Positions 8,344-16,493 of a DNA stretch of 64,000 nt are shown in pieces. The notes below the pieces were generated by a model. The model had not been told where the DNA came from. It ran no database searches and saw nothing but the letters and a program-made list of their open reading frames with translations. This DNA comes from Clostridia bacterium (GTDB taxonomy: Bacteria; Bacillota; DSM-521; Neomoorellales; SLTJ01), in NCBI GenBank assembly GCA_004347685.1, contig SLTJ01000001.1, forward strand, positions 62,001 to 126,000, written 5' to 3'. Every line of letters begins with the position of its first letter. Position 1 is the stretch's first letter. The position numbers and the translations under genes were made by a program.

Positions 8344-9663
8344 ATGGTGGGGGAAGAAGAAGAAAAGACCAGCTTTTTCGCCGGCGACCTGCAGTCGGCC
8401 TTCCAGTGGGAGCTCAGAAGCCGGGTGGAAGCCTGGATACGCATCCGTTTGATTATCGCGGCCTTGCTGTTCTTGCTCAGTTTTTTACTCCGGCCCACCC
8501 TGAGCATTCCGTATCCTATTGTCCCTATGCTGGCTGTAGTCTTGCTCTTGGTAGGATTTAATTCCTTTAGCCACCTTTTCCTGGATCGGCGGTTCTGGAC
8601 GCGGCGGCTTGGTTACATACAGATTGCCATGGATCTATTTATAATCACGGCCATTTTGCAAAATACCGGGGGCGTAGATAGCCCTTTCGGCTGGCTTTAT
8701 CTATTACTCGTTGTCGCCACCGGACTGATAGGTGGTTTCCGCCTGACCATGGTAGTAGCTTTCCTGAGCCTGGGCCTTTATGCCGCCGTTTTACTAGGTC
8801 AGTATTACTTTTACCTGCCGCACTACCACGTTGGCCATTTGGCTACCCATGCCGATGTTGGCTTTCGCAACGTCGAGCTGGTTAGCTTTAGCCTCCTGAG
8901 CAATGCCTTTGCCTTCATAGCTACCGGTGTTATAGCTGGATACGTGGCGGAAATTGCTGAGCAGCGCAAAAGACAGGTGGAGGCGGCATCCCGCCATTAC
9001 AATGAAGCAATCTTGAGAAGGGTTACGGCGGCTCAGGAAGAAGAAAGGAAAAGGATCTCCAGGGAGCTACATGATGACACCGGTCAATCCCTAACTTCTC
9101 TCCTGTTAAACTTGGAAATCCTGGAGGAAGAAAATTGCCTGCCCAGCCGGGCACGGGAGAGAATACATAACCTTCAAGGTCTCACTGCCTCCCTCCTTGA
9201 GAGCTTGCGGACTATTATTTCCGACCTTAGACCTTCTGTTCTGGATGACTTGGGCTTGATCCCTTCTTTAAAGTGGTACTTGCAAAACCGCATTGAGCCC
9301 CTCGGGCTGAAGTCCAGCATTGTAGTCCACGGCCACCCGGTGCGCCTGCCCGAGCCAATGGAGATTTCAATTTACCGCGTTATTCAGGAAGCAGTAACCA
9401 ATGTGGTTAAACACGCGTGCGCCAGCGAGATATCAATAATATTCCGCTTTAATTGTGACCGGATTCGCATCATTACCCAGGACAATGGCCAGGGGTTCAT
9501 GCCCGCCAGTTTGCCGGTGACCAATAAGTGGGGTATCGTCGGCATGAAGGAGCGCATCGGTATGCTGGGTGGGAGCCTTGACATATCTTCGTCTCCGGGA
9601 GAGGGTACTGAAGTAATTATCGAGGTCCCCATCCAGAGGGAGAGAGTTAAGGAGGCGGGGTAG
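8344..9663 (+). CDS. NarL/DesK-type membrane sensor histidine kinase
   Basis: A 439-residue sensor. The first ~210 residues contain about six hydrophobic membrane segments with almost no extracytoplasmic domain. Then comes a HisKA_3 dimerisation domain with the phospho-acceptor histidine in KRISRELHDDTGQSLTSLLL (~residues 236-255), and a C-terminal HATPase with VIQEAVTNVVKHA, DNGQGF and GIVGMKERIGMLGG. This layout is known from DesK/LiaS/NarX-like kinases that pair with LuxR-type regulators. It starts at ATG 8344 after GGGGG-rich ribosome site. The next gene, a heme c protein, starts 3 bases after its stop, and the partner regulator lies at 10288. The signal is unknown; membrane or respiratory state is plausible. 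Confidence 0.9.
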   Translation: MVGEEEEKTSFFAGDLQSAFQWELRSRVEAWIRIRLIIAALLFLLSFLLRPTLSIPYPIVPMLAVVLLLVGFNSFSHLFLDRRFWTRRLGYIQIAMDLFIITAILQNTGGVDSPFGWLYLLLVVATGLIGGFRLTMVVAFLSLGLYAAVLLGQYYFYLPHYHVGHLATHADVGFRNVELVSFSLLSNAFAFIATGVIAGYVAEIAEQRKRQVEAASRHYNEAILRRVTAAQEEERKRISRELHDDTGQSLTSLLLNLEILEEENCLPSRARERIHNLQGLTASLLESLRTIISDLRPSVLDDLGLIPSLKWYLQNRIEPLGLKSSIVVHGHPVRLPEPMEISIYRVIQEAVTNVVKHACASEISIIFRFNCDRIRIITQDNGQGFMPASLPVTNKWGIVGMKERIGMLGGSLDISSSPGEGTEVIIEVPIQRERVKEAG

Positions 9664-9665
9664 AA

Positions 9666-10151
9666 GTGTTTCCCATGAAGGAAGTGAGCCTGGGCTGGTT
9701 CGCATTAGTTAGCCTGAGCTTGATCGGCGCTTTGGCGCTCGAAACCCCTCTTTTCCGTGGGAAGGGTAGGAGGAGGTTAGCCTGGACCCTCGGCTTCTGC
9801 AGTGTTCTAGGAGTTCTTGTCCTGGTGTTCAGCGATGTTGGCGCCAGCTACCCCCTGCGTACAGCCTTATTGCAGGAAACCGCTATGACTGAGGAAGTAA
9901 AGCAGGGTATGGATATCTACTTTAAATACGGGTGCCCTAATTGCCACCAGCTCAACGGGTGGGGGACTCCTGCCGGTCCGGACCTGGCTGGTGAAGTTTC
10001 CCGCCGGGGAAAGGCGTGGGTTAGAGAATACCTGGTTAATCCGGCTTTCCGTGGTAAATCTTCTCTTATGTTGCATTACTCCTTCCTTACCGAGGCCGAG
10101 TTGGACCGGCTGCTCGCTTTCCTGGCGGCTGTCTCTGCGACAAAGGAATAG
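9666..10151 (+). CDS. Membrane-anchored monoheme cytochrome c
   Basis: A 161-residue protein with two N-terminal hydrophobic segments (~residues 9-26 and 37-55), then a class I cytochrome c domain. The heme-binding motif is CPNCH (~residues 91-95), and a methionine in SSLMLHY near residue 135 is a candidate sixth ligand. The heme domain should face outside. It starts 3 bases after the kinase stop and therefore is translated with it, and the response regulator follows. A c-type cytochrome inside a two-component operon suggests either a redox sensor subunit or an electron carrier controlled by the same system. Both are inference. Confidence 0.85.
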   Translation: MFPMKEVSLGWFALVSLSLIGALALETPLFRGKGRRRLAWTLGFCSVLGVLVLVFSDVGASYPLRTALLQETAMTEEVKQGMDIYFKYGCPNCHQLNGWGTPAGPDLAGEVSRRGKAWVREYLVNPAFRGKSSLMLHYSFLTEAELDRLLAFLAAVSATKE

Positions 10152-10239
10152 GGGGTTTCTGCCCTCCCGGCATTTGCGGCTGGCTGCCGTTGCTGTTTTT
10201 GCCCAATATGTCTTGGGCATCTATCACAAGAGAAAATAT

Positions 10240-10268
10240 TTGCCCCGAGGCAGCCTACTTGGTATAAT
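10240..10268 (+). promoter_or_regulatory. Sigma-A promoter of the response regulator
   Basis: TTGCCC (10240-10245), 17-base spacer, TATAAT (10263-10268), 19 bases before the start codon. The regulator can thus be made independently of the kinase-cytochrome transcript. Confidence 0.75.
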
Positions 10269-10287
10269 AGCCCCGGGAGGAGTTAGG

Positions 10288-10965
10288 ATGAATACTATAA
10301 AGGTATTAGTGGTTGATGACCATACCCTGGTCCGGGAAGGCATAGCGCAACTGCTGCACTCTCAGGATGATATTGTCATCGTAGGCGAAGCCACTAACGG
10401 TCAAGAAGCGGTGGAAAAGACGGGCCAGCTACTGCCAAAGGTGGTACTGATGGATATCGCCATGCCGGTGATGAACGGCATCCAGGCCACCAGGCAGATC
10501 AAAAAGTTGTTTCCTGAGGTCCAGGTGGTAGCCCTGACCATGTATGATTTTGATGAGTACATTATGGAGATGTTCAGTGCCGGAGCCTTAAGCTATATCT
10601 TGAAGACTGCGGCGAAACAGGACCTCATTTCCGCCATTCGCTGCGCGGCCGAAGGACAATCCTTTCTTTATCCTCCCGTGGCCACCAAACTGGTGTCCCG
10701 CCTATCCAGCCAGAAGGTGGAACAGCCTGAAGGCGCCGTCGCTTCCCTCACGCCTCGAGAAAGAGAGATCCTGAAACGCATCGCTGAAGGCAGTTCGACC
10801 CAGGAAATTGCTCAAGCGTTGGGCCTTAGCCTGCGCACGGTACAAACTCACCGGGCTAACATTATGAAAAAGCTGGGGCACCACAATACGGCGGAGCTGG
10901 TTCGCTATGCTATTGGCGCCGGGCTGGTGGAGGCCTACCAAGGGCTTCCTGGTCCGGCCAGTTAG
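10288..10965 (+). CDS. NarL/FixJ-family response regulator
   Basis: A 225-residue regulator starting at ATG 10288 behind GGGAGG. The receiver domain has the acidic pair in VLVVDDHTLVREG (~residues 6-18), the phospho-acceptor aspartate in VVLMDIAMPVMNG (~54) and a conserved lysine near residue 105 (SYILKTA). The C-terminal LuxR-type helix-turn-helix is LTPREREILKRIAEG to TVQTHRANIMKKLG. It is the natural partner of the kinase at 8344. A palindrome at 11174, upstream of the electron-transfer operon, is a candidate target. A terminator follows at 10989. Confidence 0.93.
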   Translation: MNTIKVLVVDDHTLVREGIAQLLHSQDDIVIVGEATNGQEAVEKTGQLLPKVVLMDIAMPVMNGIQATRQIKKLFPEVQVVALTMYDFDEYIMEMFSAGALSYILKTAAKQDLISAIRCAAEGQSFLYPPVATKLVSRLSSQKVEQPEGAVASLTPREREILKRIAEGSSTQEIAQALGLSLRTVQTHRANIMKKLGHHNTAELVRYAIGAGLVEAYQGLPGPAS

Positions 10966-10988
10966 GCTGTCTCTTAGGCAATAGATTC

Positions 10989-11020
10989 AGCCCAGCCCAC
11001 ACAAGGGGTTGGGCTTTTTT
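10989..11020 (+). terminator. Intrinsic terminator after the response regulator
   Basis: AGCCCAGCCC (10989-10998) pairs with GGGTTGGGCT (11006-11015) with one G-T pair, followed by six T. Confidence 0.85.
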
Positions 11021-11173
11021 GTTTTGTATCCAGCGCATTTCTGTAGTGGGACATAGATCTAGGATATTCATCCCATCATTGATGGGCTTTAGCCCTCAGT
11101 AAAGTACGTAAATAGCCCGATAGACTTCCTGCGCAGAATATGCTACTTTCATCTAAACAGCATGTGAGAATAG

Positions 11174-11187
11174 CTTAGGTACCTAAG
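11174..11187. promoter_or_regulatory. Perfect 14-bp palindrome, candidate operator
   Basis: CTTAGGTACCTAAG is a perfect palindrome lying 156 bases before the Tat-ferredoxin start. Symmetric sites of this kind suit dimeric LuxR-type regulators, and such a regulator is encoded just upstream. Assignment is by position only. Confidence 0.4.
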
Positions 11188-11216
11188 GCTAGATCTCTCG
11201 GTAAACCGCTGACGAA

Positions 11217-11248
11217 GTGCCGGGCTGATAACGCAACTATCCCGGCAC
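11217..11248 (+). other. Stem-loop in the leader of the electron-transfer operon
   Basis: GTGCCGGG (11217-11224) and CCCGGCAC (11241-11248) form an 8-bp perfect stem with a 16-base loop. No T-run follows, so it is not a standard terminator. It could be a leader structure or a further operator. No riboswitch class was recognised. Confidence 0.4.
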
Positions 11249-11329
11249 AGAAGTAGTTAATATGCGCTAACAGACATGGCGCGCTATGCCAGCGGATTTC
11301 GTCAAAATCGCATAAGGGGTGAGGGGCTG

Positions 11330-12130
11330 ATGCCTACTTCCCGGCGAGGGTTTCTGCGCGGCCTTGGTATGGCCGGTTTGGGTCTGGCCGTGTCCCCGCT
11401 TTTGGCTCGGCTGGGCGGCCCGGCGACCGAAGCCCTGGCCGCCTCCGAAAAAAAGAAGTTGACCAGGCAGTGGGTAAGGGTCGTTGACCTGAAGAAATGC
11501 GACGGTTGCGAAGGTCGGAAGACCGGGCCGGCTTGCACCGAAGTCTGCCGTAGCACTTATCATCCCTTGGAGGGCCAGGAATGGATCAAGGTCAGCAGGG
11601 TTGAAGGGGAAGGCGGCAGTAGTTATTGGATGCCCTTCCCATGTATGCATTGTGAAAACGCGCCGTGCGTTAATGTTTGTCCAGTGGGAGCAAGCTACCA
11701 TAATGAGAACGGCTTGGTTTTGATTGACCACAGAAGATGTATTGGCTGCCGTCTGTGCATGGCTGCATGCCCGTACCAGCGCCGCTATTTCAACTGGAAG
11801 GAGGCGGAGCCCCCCAAGAACGTATTTGCCGAGTACTCGCCTGAATACCCGGTGCCGCCCATCAAGGGCACGGTAGCAAAGTGTGTGTTTTGTGCCCATT
11901 TCCTTGAGATCGGGATGCCAACCATGTGCACCGGAGCCTGTCCGCGGGGCGCTTTGTACTTCGGGGATAAAGAGAGGGATGTGATCACTAACACCAGAGA
12001 GGTGTTGTCCCTGAGCAAGACCCTGGCCGAAAATAATGCTTTTCGCTACAAGGAAGAACTGGGGACTGAGCCCAGGGTGTATTATTTGCCCGGCCACGGG
12101 CAAGAGTCGGGGAGGGAAGCTCGTGGGTAA
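11330..12130 (+). CDS. Tat-exported 4x[4Fe-4S] ferredoxin subunit (DmsB/NrfC/QrcC type)
   Basis: A 266-residue electron-transfer subunit. ATG 11330 after AAGGGGTGAGGGG gives a twin-arginine signal, SRRGFLRGL, followed by a hydrophobic stretch, so the folded protein is exported. Cysteine clusters follow: CDGCEGRKTGPAC, CMHCENAPCVNVCP, CIGCRLCMAACPYQRR and CVFCAH...CTGACPRGA, the usual set for four [4Fe-4S] clusters in DmsB-like proteins. Such subunits pass electrons between a quinone-reactive NrfD-type membrane subunit (next gene) and a periplasm-side partner. The downstream gene start overlaps its stop. No molybdopterin catalytic subunit is nearby. Confidence 0.9.
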   Translation: MPTSRRGFLRGLGMAGLGLAVSPLLARLGGPATEALAASEKKKLTRQWVRVVDLKKCDGCEGRKTGPACTEVCRSTYHPLEGQEWIKVSRVEGEGGSSYWMPFPCMHCENAPCVNVCPVGASYHNENGLVLIDHRRCIGCRLCMAACPYQRRYFNWKEAEPPKNVFAEYSPEYPVPPIKGTVAKCVFCAHFLEIGMPTMCTGACPRGALYFGDKERDVITNTREVLSLSKTLAENNAFRYKEELGTEPRVYYLPGHGQESGREARG

Positions 12131-13454
12131 GATGGCGCGGAAGGCAAAGGCAGAAGACCCGCTTCTGGCTCCGCTGCTCCATCCGGGGTGGGGTTATAAC
12201 CTGGTCGTGGTTATCCTGGCGGCCCTGGTAGCCTGGGGGATCTATTCGTGGGCAGGCCAGTTACGGCAGGGGCTGGCTGTTACCGGCATGAGGGACCAGG
12301 TTTTCTGGGGACTATATATTAGCACCTTTATCTTTTTTGTCAGTATTAGCCTCACCGGGACCTTCCTGTCGGCGGTGCTTCGAGTAACGGGAAACACCTG
12401 GCAGGTGCCAGTTACCCGACTGGCAGAAGTAATTACTGGCGCGGCCTTGCTCGGGGCGGCGGCCATGATTGTCGTAGATATGGGACGGCCGGATCGCCTG
12501 CTGAACGTATTTATTTACGGGCGCATCCAGTCTCCATTAATCTGGGATGTAATTGCCATCACCAGTTACCTGGTTGGCAGTCTAATTTATCTTTATCTCC
12601 CCTTGATCCCCGATATCGCCTTGTGTCGTGATCGGCTGGGCCAGGTGGTGTCACCCGCTCGCCGCAAACTCTACACCCTTTTAGCCCTGGGCTGGCAGGA
12701 CACTCCGGCCCAGCGGGAGAGGCTGGAAAAGGCCATTGGCGCTATGACGGTAACGATAATTCCGGTCGCGGTGTCAGTCCACTCGGTTACTGCCTGGATA
12801 TACGCGATGACCATACGGCCCGGGTGGAACAGCACCATCCTTGCTCCTTATTTCGTAGCCAGTGCTTTTCTTTCCGGGGTGGCTATGGTCATCATATTTA
12901 TGAGCGTCTATCGCCGTGCCTTCCACCTGGAAAATTACATAACACCGCTACAGTACTCCAAACTGGGATGGCTGCTCCTGGGCCTTACCCTGGCCTACGC
13001 TTATTTCTCCTTTGCCGAACTCCTTCCCGGTGCCTATAAGCTGGAGGAACACGAAGTGGGACTGCTCTCCCTGCTTTTCACCGGAGGGCAGGCTATGCTG
13101 TTTTGGTTTTCAATCTTCGGCGGGATAGTCATACCGGTGGCCTTAATGTGCTGGCCCAAAACGCGTAATGTGGCTGGCCTGACCATCGCCTCTATCTTGA
13201 TTATCGTGACCATGTGGATCAAGAAAAGCTACCTCTTGGTGGTGCCTACGTTGCAGGTGCCGTTAATGCCCTTTTTTACCCTTGGTCAATACAGCCCCAC
13301 CCTGGCGGAATGGACGATCACCATAGCCGGTATTGCCGGGTTTATCTTGGTGGTACTCCTTTTCTTCCGTTTCTTCCCGGTAATCACCGTTTGGGAAGTG
13401 ACCGAGACAAGCGGTGACTCAGGGCGCGAGTTTCAATTTAGTCTTCGTGCATAA
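12123..13454 (+). CDS. NrfD/PsrC-type polytopic membrane subunit
   Basis: An integral membrane protein of about 443 residues with roughly ten hydrophobic helices, matching NrfD/PsrC/HmcC proteins that exchange electrons with menaquinone. The internal phrase VDMGRPDRLLN (~120) and the VSVHSVTAWIYAMTIRPGW region (~225-245) are family-like. GTG 12123 is chosen because a GGGAGGG ribosome site lies seven bases upstream; an ATG at 12132 is the alternative. It overlaps the ferredoxin stop, so the two are coupled. Together they form the core of a membrane quinone oxidoreductase. Confidence 0.88.
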   Translation: MGKMARKAKAEDPLLAPLLHPGWGYNLVVVILAALVAWGIYSWAGQLRQGLAVTGMRDQVFWGLYISTFIFFVSISLTGTFLSAVLRVTGNTWQVPVTRLAEVITGAALLGAAAMIVVDMGRPDRLLNVFIYGRIQSPLIWDVIAITSYLVGSLIYLYLPLIPDIALCRDRLGQVVSPARRKLYTLLALGWQDTPAQRERLEKAIGAMTVTIIPVAVSVHSVTAWIYAMTIRPGWNSTILAPYFVASAFLSGVAMVIIFMSVYRRAFHLENYITPLQYSKLGWLLLGLTLAYAYFSFAELLPGAYKLEEHEVGLLSLLFTGGQAMLFWFSIFGGIVIPVALMCWPKTRNVAGLTIASILIIVTMWIKKSYLLVVPTLQVPLMPFFTLGQYSPTLAEWTITIAGIAGFILVVLLFFRFFPVITVWEVTETSGDSGREFQFSLRA

Positions 13455-13469
13455 AGGGAGGCTGAAGCA

Positions 13470-14294
13470 ATGGTGCGTGGTTTTCCTTATAGTCGGCGGA
13501 TGGAAGCTGTGATCTGTATCCTGTTCGGACTGGTGGTGGCTTTGGGCCTGGTGCTGCCTTCAGTCGCCATGGCAAGGCCGGAGTTTCTTTCGCGGGCGCC
13601 GGCGAACCTTAGCAGTAGAGGTTGTAACCTCTGTCATAGCCAGGTGCCGAGCCTGAATGATTTCGGCCAAGCCTTTAAACAGAACAGTTTTAGTTTCGCC
13701 GGTCTGACAGATCAGGGTGGCCGGTCCGAGACTCCAGTGGCTACGGGCGGGAAAGGGGCGGTGGCAGGTGCCGCCACGCAGGGAGATAAGGGGCTCCAGG
13801 TCAAACTGATGCTGCCGGCAGAGGTTGTCAGGGGGGAGAAAACCGGACTGAAGGCCTGGGTTACGGCCGGCGGCGAGCCAGTGGATGGCGAGCAAGTTAG
13901 GTTTTACGAGGAAACCGATTTGTTCATCGGCGGGCGCATGTATTTGGGGGAGGCTACGACCAACGCTGAGGGTATGGCCGAAATTGATTACTGGCCCATG
14001 GCCACCGAGGGAGAGGTGAAGCTGGTAGCCCAGGTTGCCGCCGGGGCTGATATTCCGGCGGCAGAAGGGGCTGCCACGTTCCCACTGGTAGCGGCAGGGC
14101 CGCTGGTAGAGCCGGTTGCGAGGTTGGAGGTCCCGTTCCTGGGAGGGTGGTTGGTTTTCGTGCTGGTGGGCGCCGTCTGGGCTATTTATCTCTATTCGGT
14201 GTACAGTGCCCTGCAGATCAGGAGACTGGGCCGCGAGGCCGTCGAGGAAAAGGTGGCCCAAGCCAGACAAGAGCGCAGGTACGCTTCCATCTAG
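13470..14294 (+). CDS. Exported, membrane-anchored c-heme protein with Ig-like domain
   Basis: A 274-residue protein. A signal peptide (~residues 1-35) is followed by a heme c motif CNLCH (~residues 51-55) in a segment GCNLCHSQVPSLNDFGQAF like that of small monoheme c proteins. Next is a Gly/Ala-rich linker, a beta-rich domain (~110-220) resembling a Big/CopC-type immunoglobulin fold, and a C-terminal membrane helix (~225-247) with a charged cytoplasmic tail. It follows the NrfD gene by 15 bases with a GGGAGG ribosome site, so it is likely the third subunit of the complex and accepts or donates electrons outside the membrane. Confidence 0.8.
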   Translation: MVRGFPYSRRMEAVICILFGLVVALGLVLPSVAMARPEFLSRAPANLSSRGCNLCHSQVPSLNDFGQAFKQNSFSFAGLTDQGGRSETPVATGGKGAVAGAATQGDKGLQVKLMLPAEVVRGEKTGLKAWVTAGGEPVDGEQVRFYEETDLFIGGRMYLGEATTNAEGMAEIDYWPMATEGEVKLVAQVAAGADIPAAEGAATFPLVAAGPLVEPVARLEVPFLGGWLVFVLVGAVWAIYLYSVYSALQIRRLGREAVEEKVAQARQERRYASI

Positions 14295-14414
14295 AGCTTT
14301 TTCGCAGGGCTATTGTCAGAGAGAGGGATTTGCTCGTGCCCTAGCGTTCCCGAGAAAACCCGGCAAGTGGTATTTGCTTGTAACGGGGTAAAGTGTACGC
14401 ACTCCTTCTTCTAG

Positions 14415-14525
14415 AGGTGAGAAGTGGGAGGTGAGAGGTGGGGAACTCGTAGGAACCACTTGCGCCAATTCCGGATTCAAATTTCGAAACCTCTCACCCA
14501 TCCCGCCTCCTCGCGCATTCTCATC
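14415..14525. repeat. GAGGT-rich hairpin repeat, copy 1
   Basis: A G-rich arm with successive GAGGTGAGAAGTGGGAGGT-like units (14415-14444), a centre with GAACCACTTGCGCCAATTCC, and a C-rich arm (about 14488-14525, CCTCTCACCCATCCCGCCTC) complementary to the first. The same architecture recurs at 16494 and partial copies occur elsewhere in this window. Confidence 0.6.
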
Positions 14526-14767
14526 CGTCTGCTGGTGGCGCCGGAGCAGCGTGAAGTTCTCATAATTTTTTCCCTGGTGGTGAGGTTATGTGGCCTGGGA
14601 TCCAATCTCGCCTGGTTCCAAAGTCAGATCGCCAAGCCGAGGTCAGAAAACTGGGGTTGCCGTCCCGGCAGGGAGCTGTTACAGCCAGTTGCGGGCAGCG
14701 GCGTGCATCCTTTGGGACAAGAGAGGTAGCTTTTAGGAGTAATGCTTACCTCGCTACCCGTGAAGGA

Positions 14768-15184
14768 ATGCGAGACTGGCTACGGGATGTAGGCACTTGG
14801 GCCGCCGCCTTTCTTATCGGGGCTGCCGCCCTGGCCAATATTACCGTTATCTTTATGCCTTTGGGTGTATGGCTGGTTCTCGGAGGGCTGGCGGTATTCC
14901 TGGCCGGGTGGGGGGCAAGCTGGGTTGTCCCGGCCCTTGGGCGCTATACTGCGGTTATTTGCCCCCAGTGCCACCACCAAAACCAGGTCCGAACCGGCGC
15001 AGGACGGTTTCAGTGCTGTCGCTGCAATTTCCTGGTGAAGCCCAGGCCCGTCCGGAACCAGGGGCAGGTTCGGCCGCTGCTTGCCTGGTCTGCAGGGCCC
15101 TTGTCAAGAAGTCCTCGGCATGTTAAAATGAATGGTGCCAGGGGCAGGGTTGCCAGGGACGTTGGTCGCAGCGAATCCAGGTAG
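14768..15184 (+). CDS. Two-helix membrane protein with zinc ribbon
   Basis: Not assigned to a named family. From ATG 14768 the product has 138 residues: two adjacent hydrophobic segments (~residues 9-29 and 33-53), then a zinc-ribbon-like motif CPQCHHQNQVRTGAGRFQCC and RC (~66-90), and a basic tail. The frame is open further upstream (to 14588), but that stretch looks noncoding and overlaps the repeat region. The stop abuts the tadA start. The pattern of membrane hairpin plus cytoplasmic zinc ribbon occurs in many small Clostridial proteins of unknown role. Confidence 0.5.
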   Translation: MRDWLRDVGTWAAAFLIGAAALANITVIFMPLGVWLVLGGLAVFLAGWGASWVVPALGRYTAVICPQCHHQNQVRTGAGRFQCCRCNFLVKPRPVRNQGQVRPLLAWSAGPLSRSPRHVKMNGARGRVARDVGRSESR

Positions 15185-15664
15185 GTGGGCAGTGTCGCCG
15201 GTATGGTCGGGGTTGGCGCCGAGTACTTCATGCATATGGCCCTGGGGGAGGCCCATAAGGCCTTGGCCCTGGGCGAAGTTCCGGTGGGCGCGGTAGCTGT
15301 CAGGGGGCAAGTGATCCTGGGCCGGGCCTATAACCTCCGGGAACTGGTAGGCGATCCTACAGCCCACGCGGAGGTGCTGGCTCTACGCCAGGCCGCAAGG
15401 AGGCTTGGCACGTGGCGGCTGGATGACGTGACGCTGTACGTGACCCTGGAGCCGTGTGTGATGTGCGCCGGGGCCATGGTGCAGGCCCGGCTGGGGGCAC
15501 TGGTTTATGGCGCGCCGGACCCCAAGGGCGGCGGGTGTGATTCTGTTTACGACGTTATTCATTCGCCGTGGCTGAATCACCGGGTGGCGGTGCGGGCCGG
15601 GGTGCTGGCAGCGGAGTGCCAGCAAGTGGTGCAGGAGTTTTTTCGCGCGCGGAGAGATGGCTGA
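15185..15664 (+). CDS. tadA: tRNA-specific adenosine deaminase TadA
   Basis: Converts A34 of tRNA-Arg(ACG) to inosine so that it can read CGU, CGC and CGA. The zinc and catalytic motifs are HAEVLAL (His and general-base Glu, ~residues 60-66) and PCVMCAGAM (~92-100). Total 159 residues from GTG 15185, immediately after the preceding stop; the family-like part begins at EYFMHMALGEA, so a start at ATG 15203 or later is possible. The substrate tRNA-Arg(ACG) is encoded at 7661. Unusually, the last 14 bases of the gene lie inside the tRNA-Ser(CGA) gene. Confidence 0.93.
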   Translation: MGSVAGMVGVGAEYFMHMALGEAHKALALGEVPVGAVAVRGQVILGRAYNLRELVGDPTAHAEVLALRQAARRLGTWRLDDVTLYVTLEPCVMCAGAMVQARLGALVYGAPDPKGGGCDSVYDVIHSPWLNHRVAVRAGVLAAECQQVVQEFFRARRDG

Positions 15665-15744
15665 GTGGTTGAAGGCGCTCGACTCGAAATCGAGTAGGCG
15701 GTCTGAAAGCTGCCTCGTGGGTTCGAATCCCACTCTCTCCGCCA
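15651..15744 (+). tRNA. tRNA-Ser (anticodon CGA)
   Basis: Class II tRNA with acceptor GGAGAGA/TCTCTCC identical to the tRNA-Ser at 7562, long variable arm, anticodon loop CTCGAAA (CGA, codon UCG) and encoded CCA. Its 5' end overlaps the 3' end of tadA, including the tadA stop codon at 15662-15664, so it is probably processed from a tadA-tRNA transcript. Confidence 0.95.
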
Positions 15745-15765
15745 TATCCATATCAGGCATATACT

Positions 15766-15797
15766 GGGGTGGTGCGGTCAGCACGCCCCTTTTATTT
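15766..15797 (+). terminator. Terminator after tRNA-Ser(CGA)
   Basis: GGGGTGGTGC (15766-15775) and GCACGCCCC (15781-15789) form a stem with a small bulge, followed by TTTTATTT. Confidence 0.7.
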
Positions 15798-16045
15798 CTC
15801 TCCAGAGGCGGAAAAAGCGCGATACTGCGAAGGCAGCAGGGATCGGTCGGCGCCAGCGCCTTCTTTCGTTGTTGGTGGCATCAGCCGAGGAAGCATTGAT
15901 GGCGGCCCAGTGACGGAACTGATGCGTGTGCACGACAGAACTCTTTCTATCTGTGCCGGCGTGTGTCGGGAGATGACGGCACACCTGAGGGCAAGGAGAG
16001 GGTATTAACTATGTGAAACAGAGAACAATCCGGCGCCGCGTTAGG
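15798..16045. other. Intergenic stretch with no recognised gene
   Basis: About 250 bases between the terminator and the veg promoter. A 7-bp stem (TGTGCCG ... CGGCACA, about 15952-15983) suggests RNA structure, but no known RNA family was recognised. A short ORF (GTG 15910 to 16008) has no ribosome site. Confidence 0.4.
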
Positions 16046-16074
16046 TTGACACTATCGGCCATTGCTGGTATAAT
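16046..16074 (+). promoter_or_regulatory. Consensus sigma-A promoter of veg
   Basis: Perfect TTGACA (16046-16051), 17-base spacer and perfect TATAAT (16069-16074), 28 bases before the start codon. This fits the very strong veg promoter known in Bacillus. Confidence 0.9.
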
Positions 16075-16102
16075 AATAGCATAAGCGAAAGAGGGTGGTC
16101 GT

Positions 16103-16396
16103 TTGGCAGCAAAAAAGGCGCTGGCGGAAATTCGGCATGACCTGGAGGGCTGGGTAGGCCAGCGGATAAAGTTGAGGGCAAACCGGGGTAGGAGGCAGAT
16201 TGTAGAGCGGGTTGGCATCCTGGAAAAGACCTACCCCAATATTTTTGTCATCAAGCTGGACGAGCAGGGTGACAGCGAACGCCGGGTTTCCTTCAGTTAT
16301 GCCGACGTTCTCACCGAGACGGTGGAGTTGAGTTTTTACGGGGAAGAAGCGGTGTCCGGGAGAGAGGTCGCTGCCGGTGAGGCCTCTTCGCGCTGA
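16103..16396 (+). CDS. veg: Veg protein (DUF1021)
   Basis: A 97-residue protein starting at TTG 16103. LRANRGRRQIVERVGILEKT, then YPNIFVIKLDEQG and SFSYADVLTETVEL, are the conserved core of Veg proteins, which influence biofilm formation in Bacillus and are highly expressed. The last ~20 residues are not conserved. It is monocistronic: a consensus promoter is upstream, and a repeat and terminator are downstream. The usual neighbour ispE is absent. Confidence 0.92.
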   Translation: MAAKKALAEIRHDLEGWVGQRIKLRANRGRRQIVERVGILEKTYPNIFVIKLDEQGDSERRVSFSYADVLTETVELSFYGEEAVSGREVAAGEASSR

Positions 16397-16493
16397 AACC
16401 GGGGGCCATACAGTGGCGGCCGCTACCCTCGCTGTCAATTTCATGCTTCTGATGGTGCCGGGGCGCCGAGCCCCGGTATGAGGGTCTGTCCTG

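Noticed and set aside
15798-16045. Possible SRP RNA downstream of tadA, as in Bacillus
   Set aside because: The gene order made it worth looking, but the conserved S-domain sequence (GGAAG-AGCA region with CAGGT) was not found, and dnaX does not follow.
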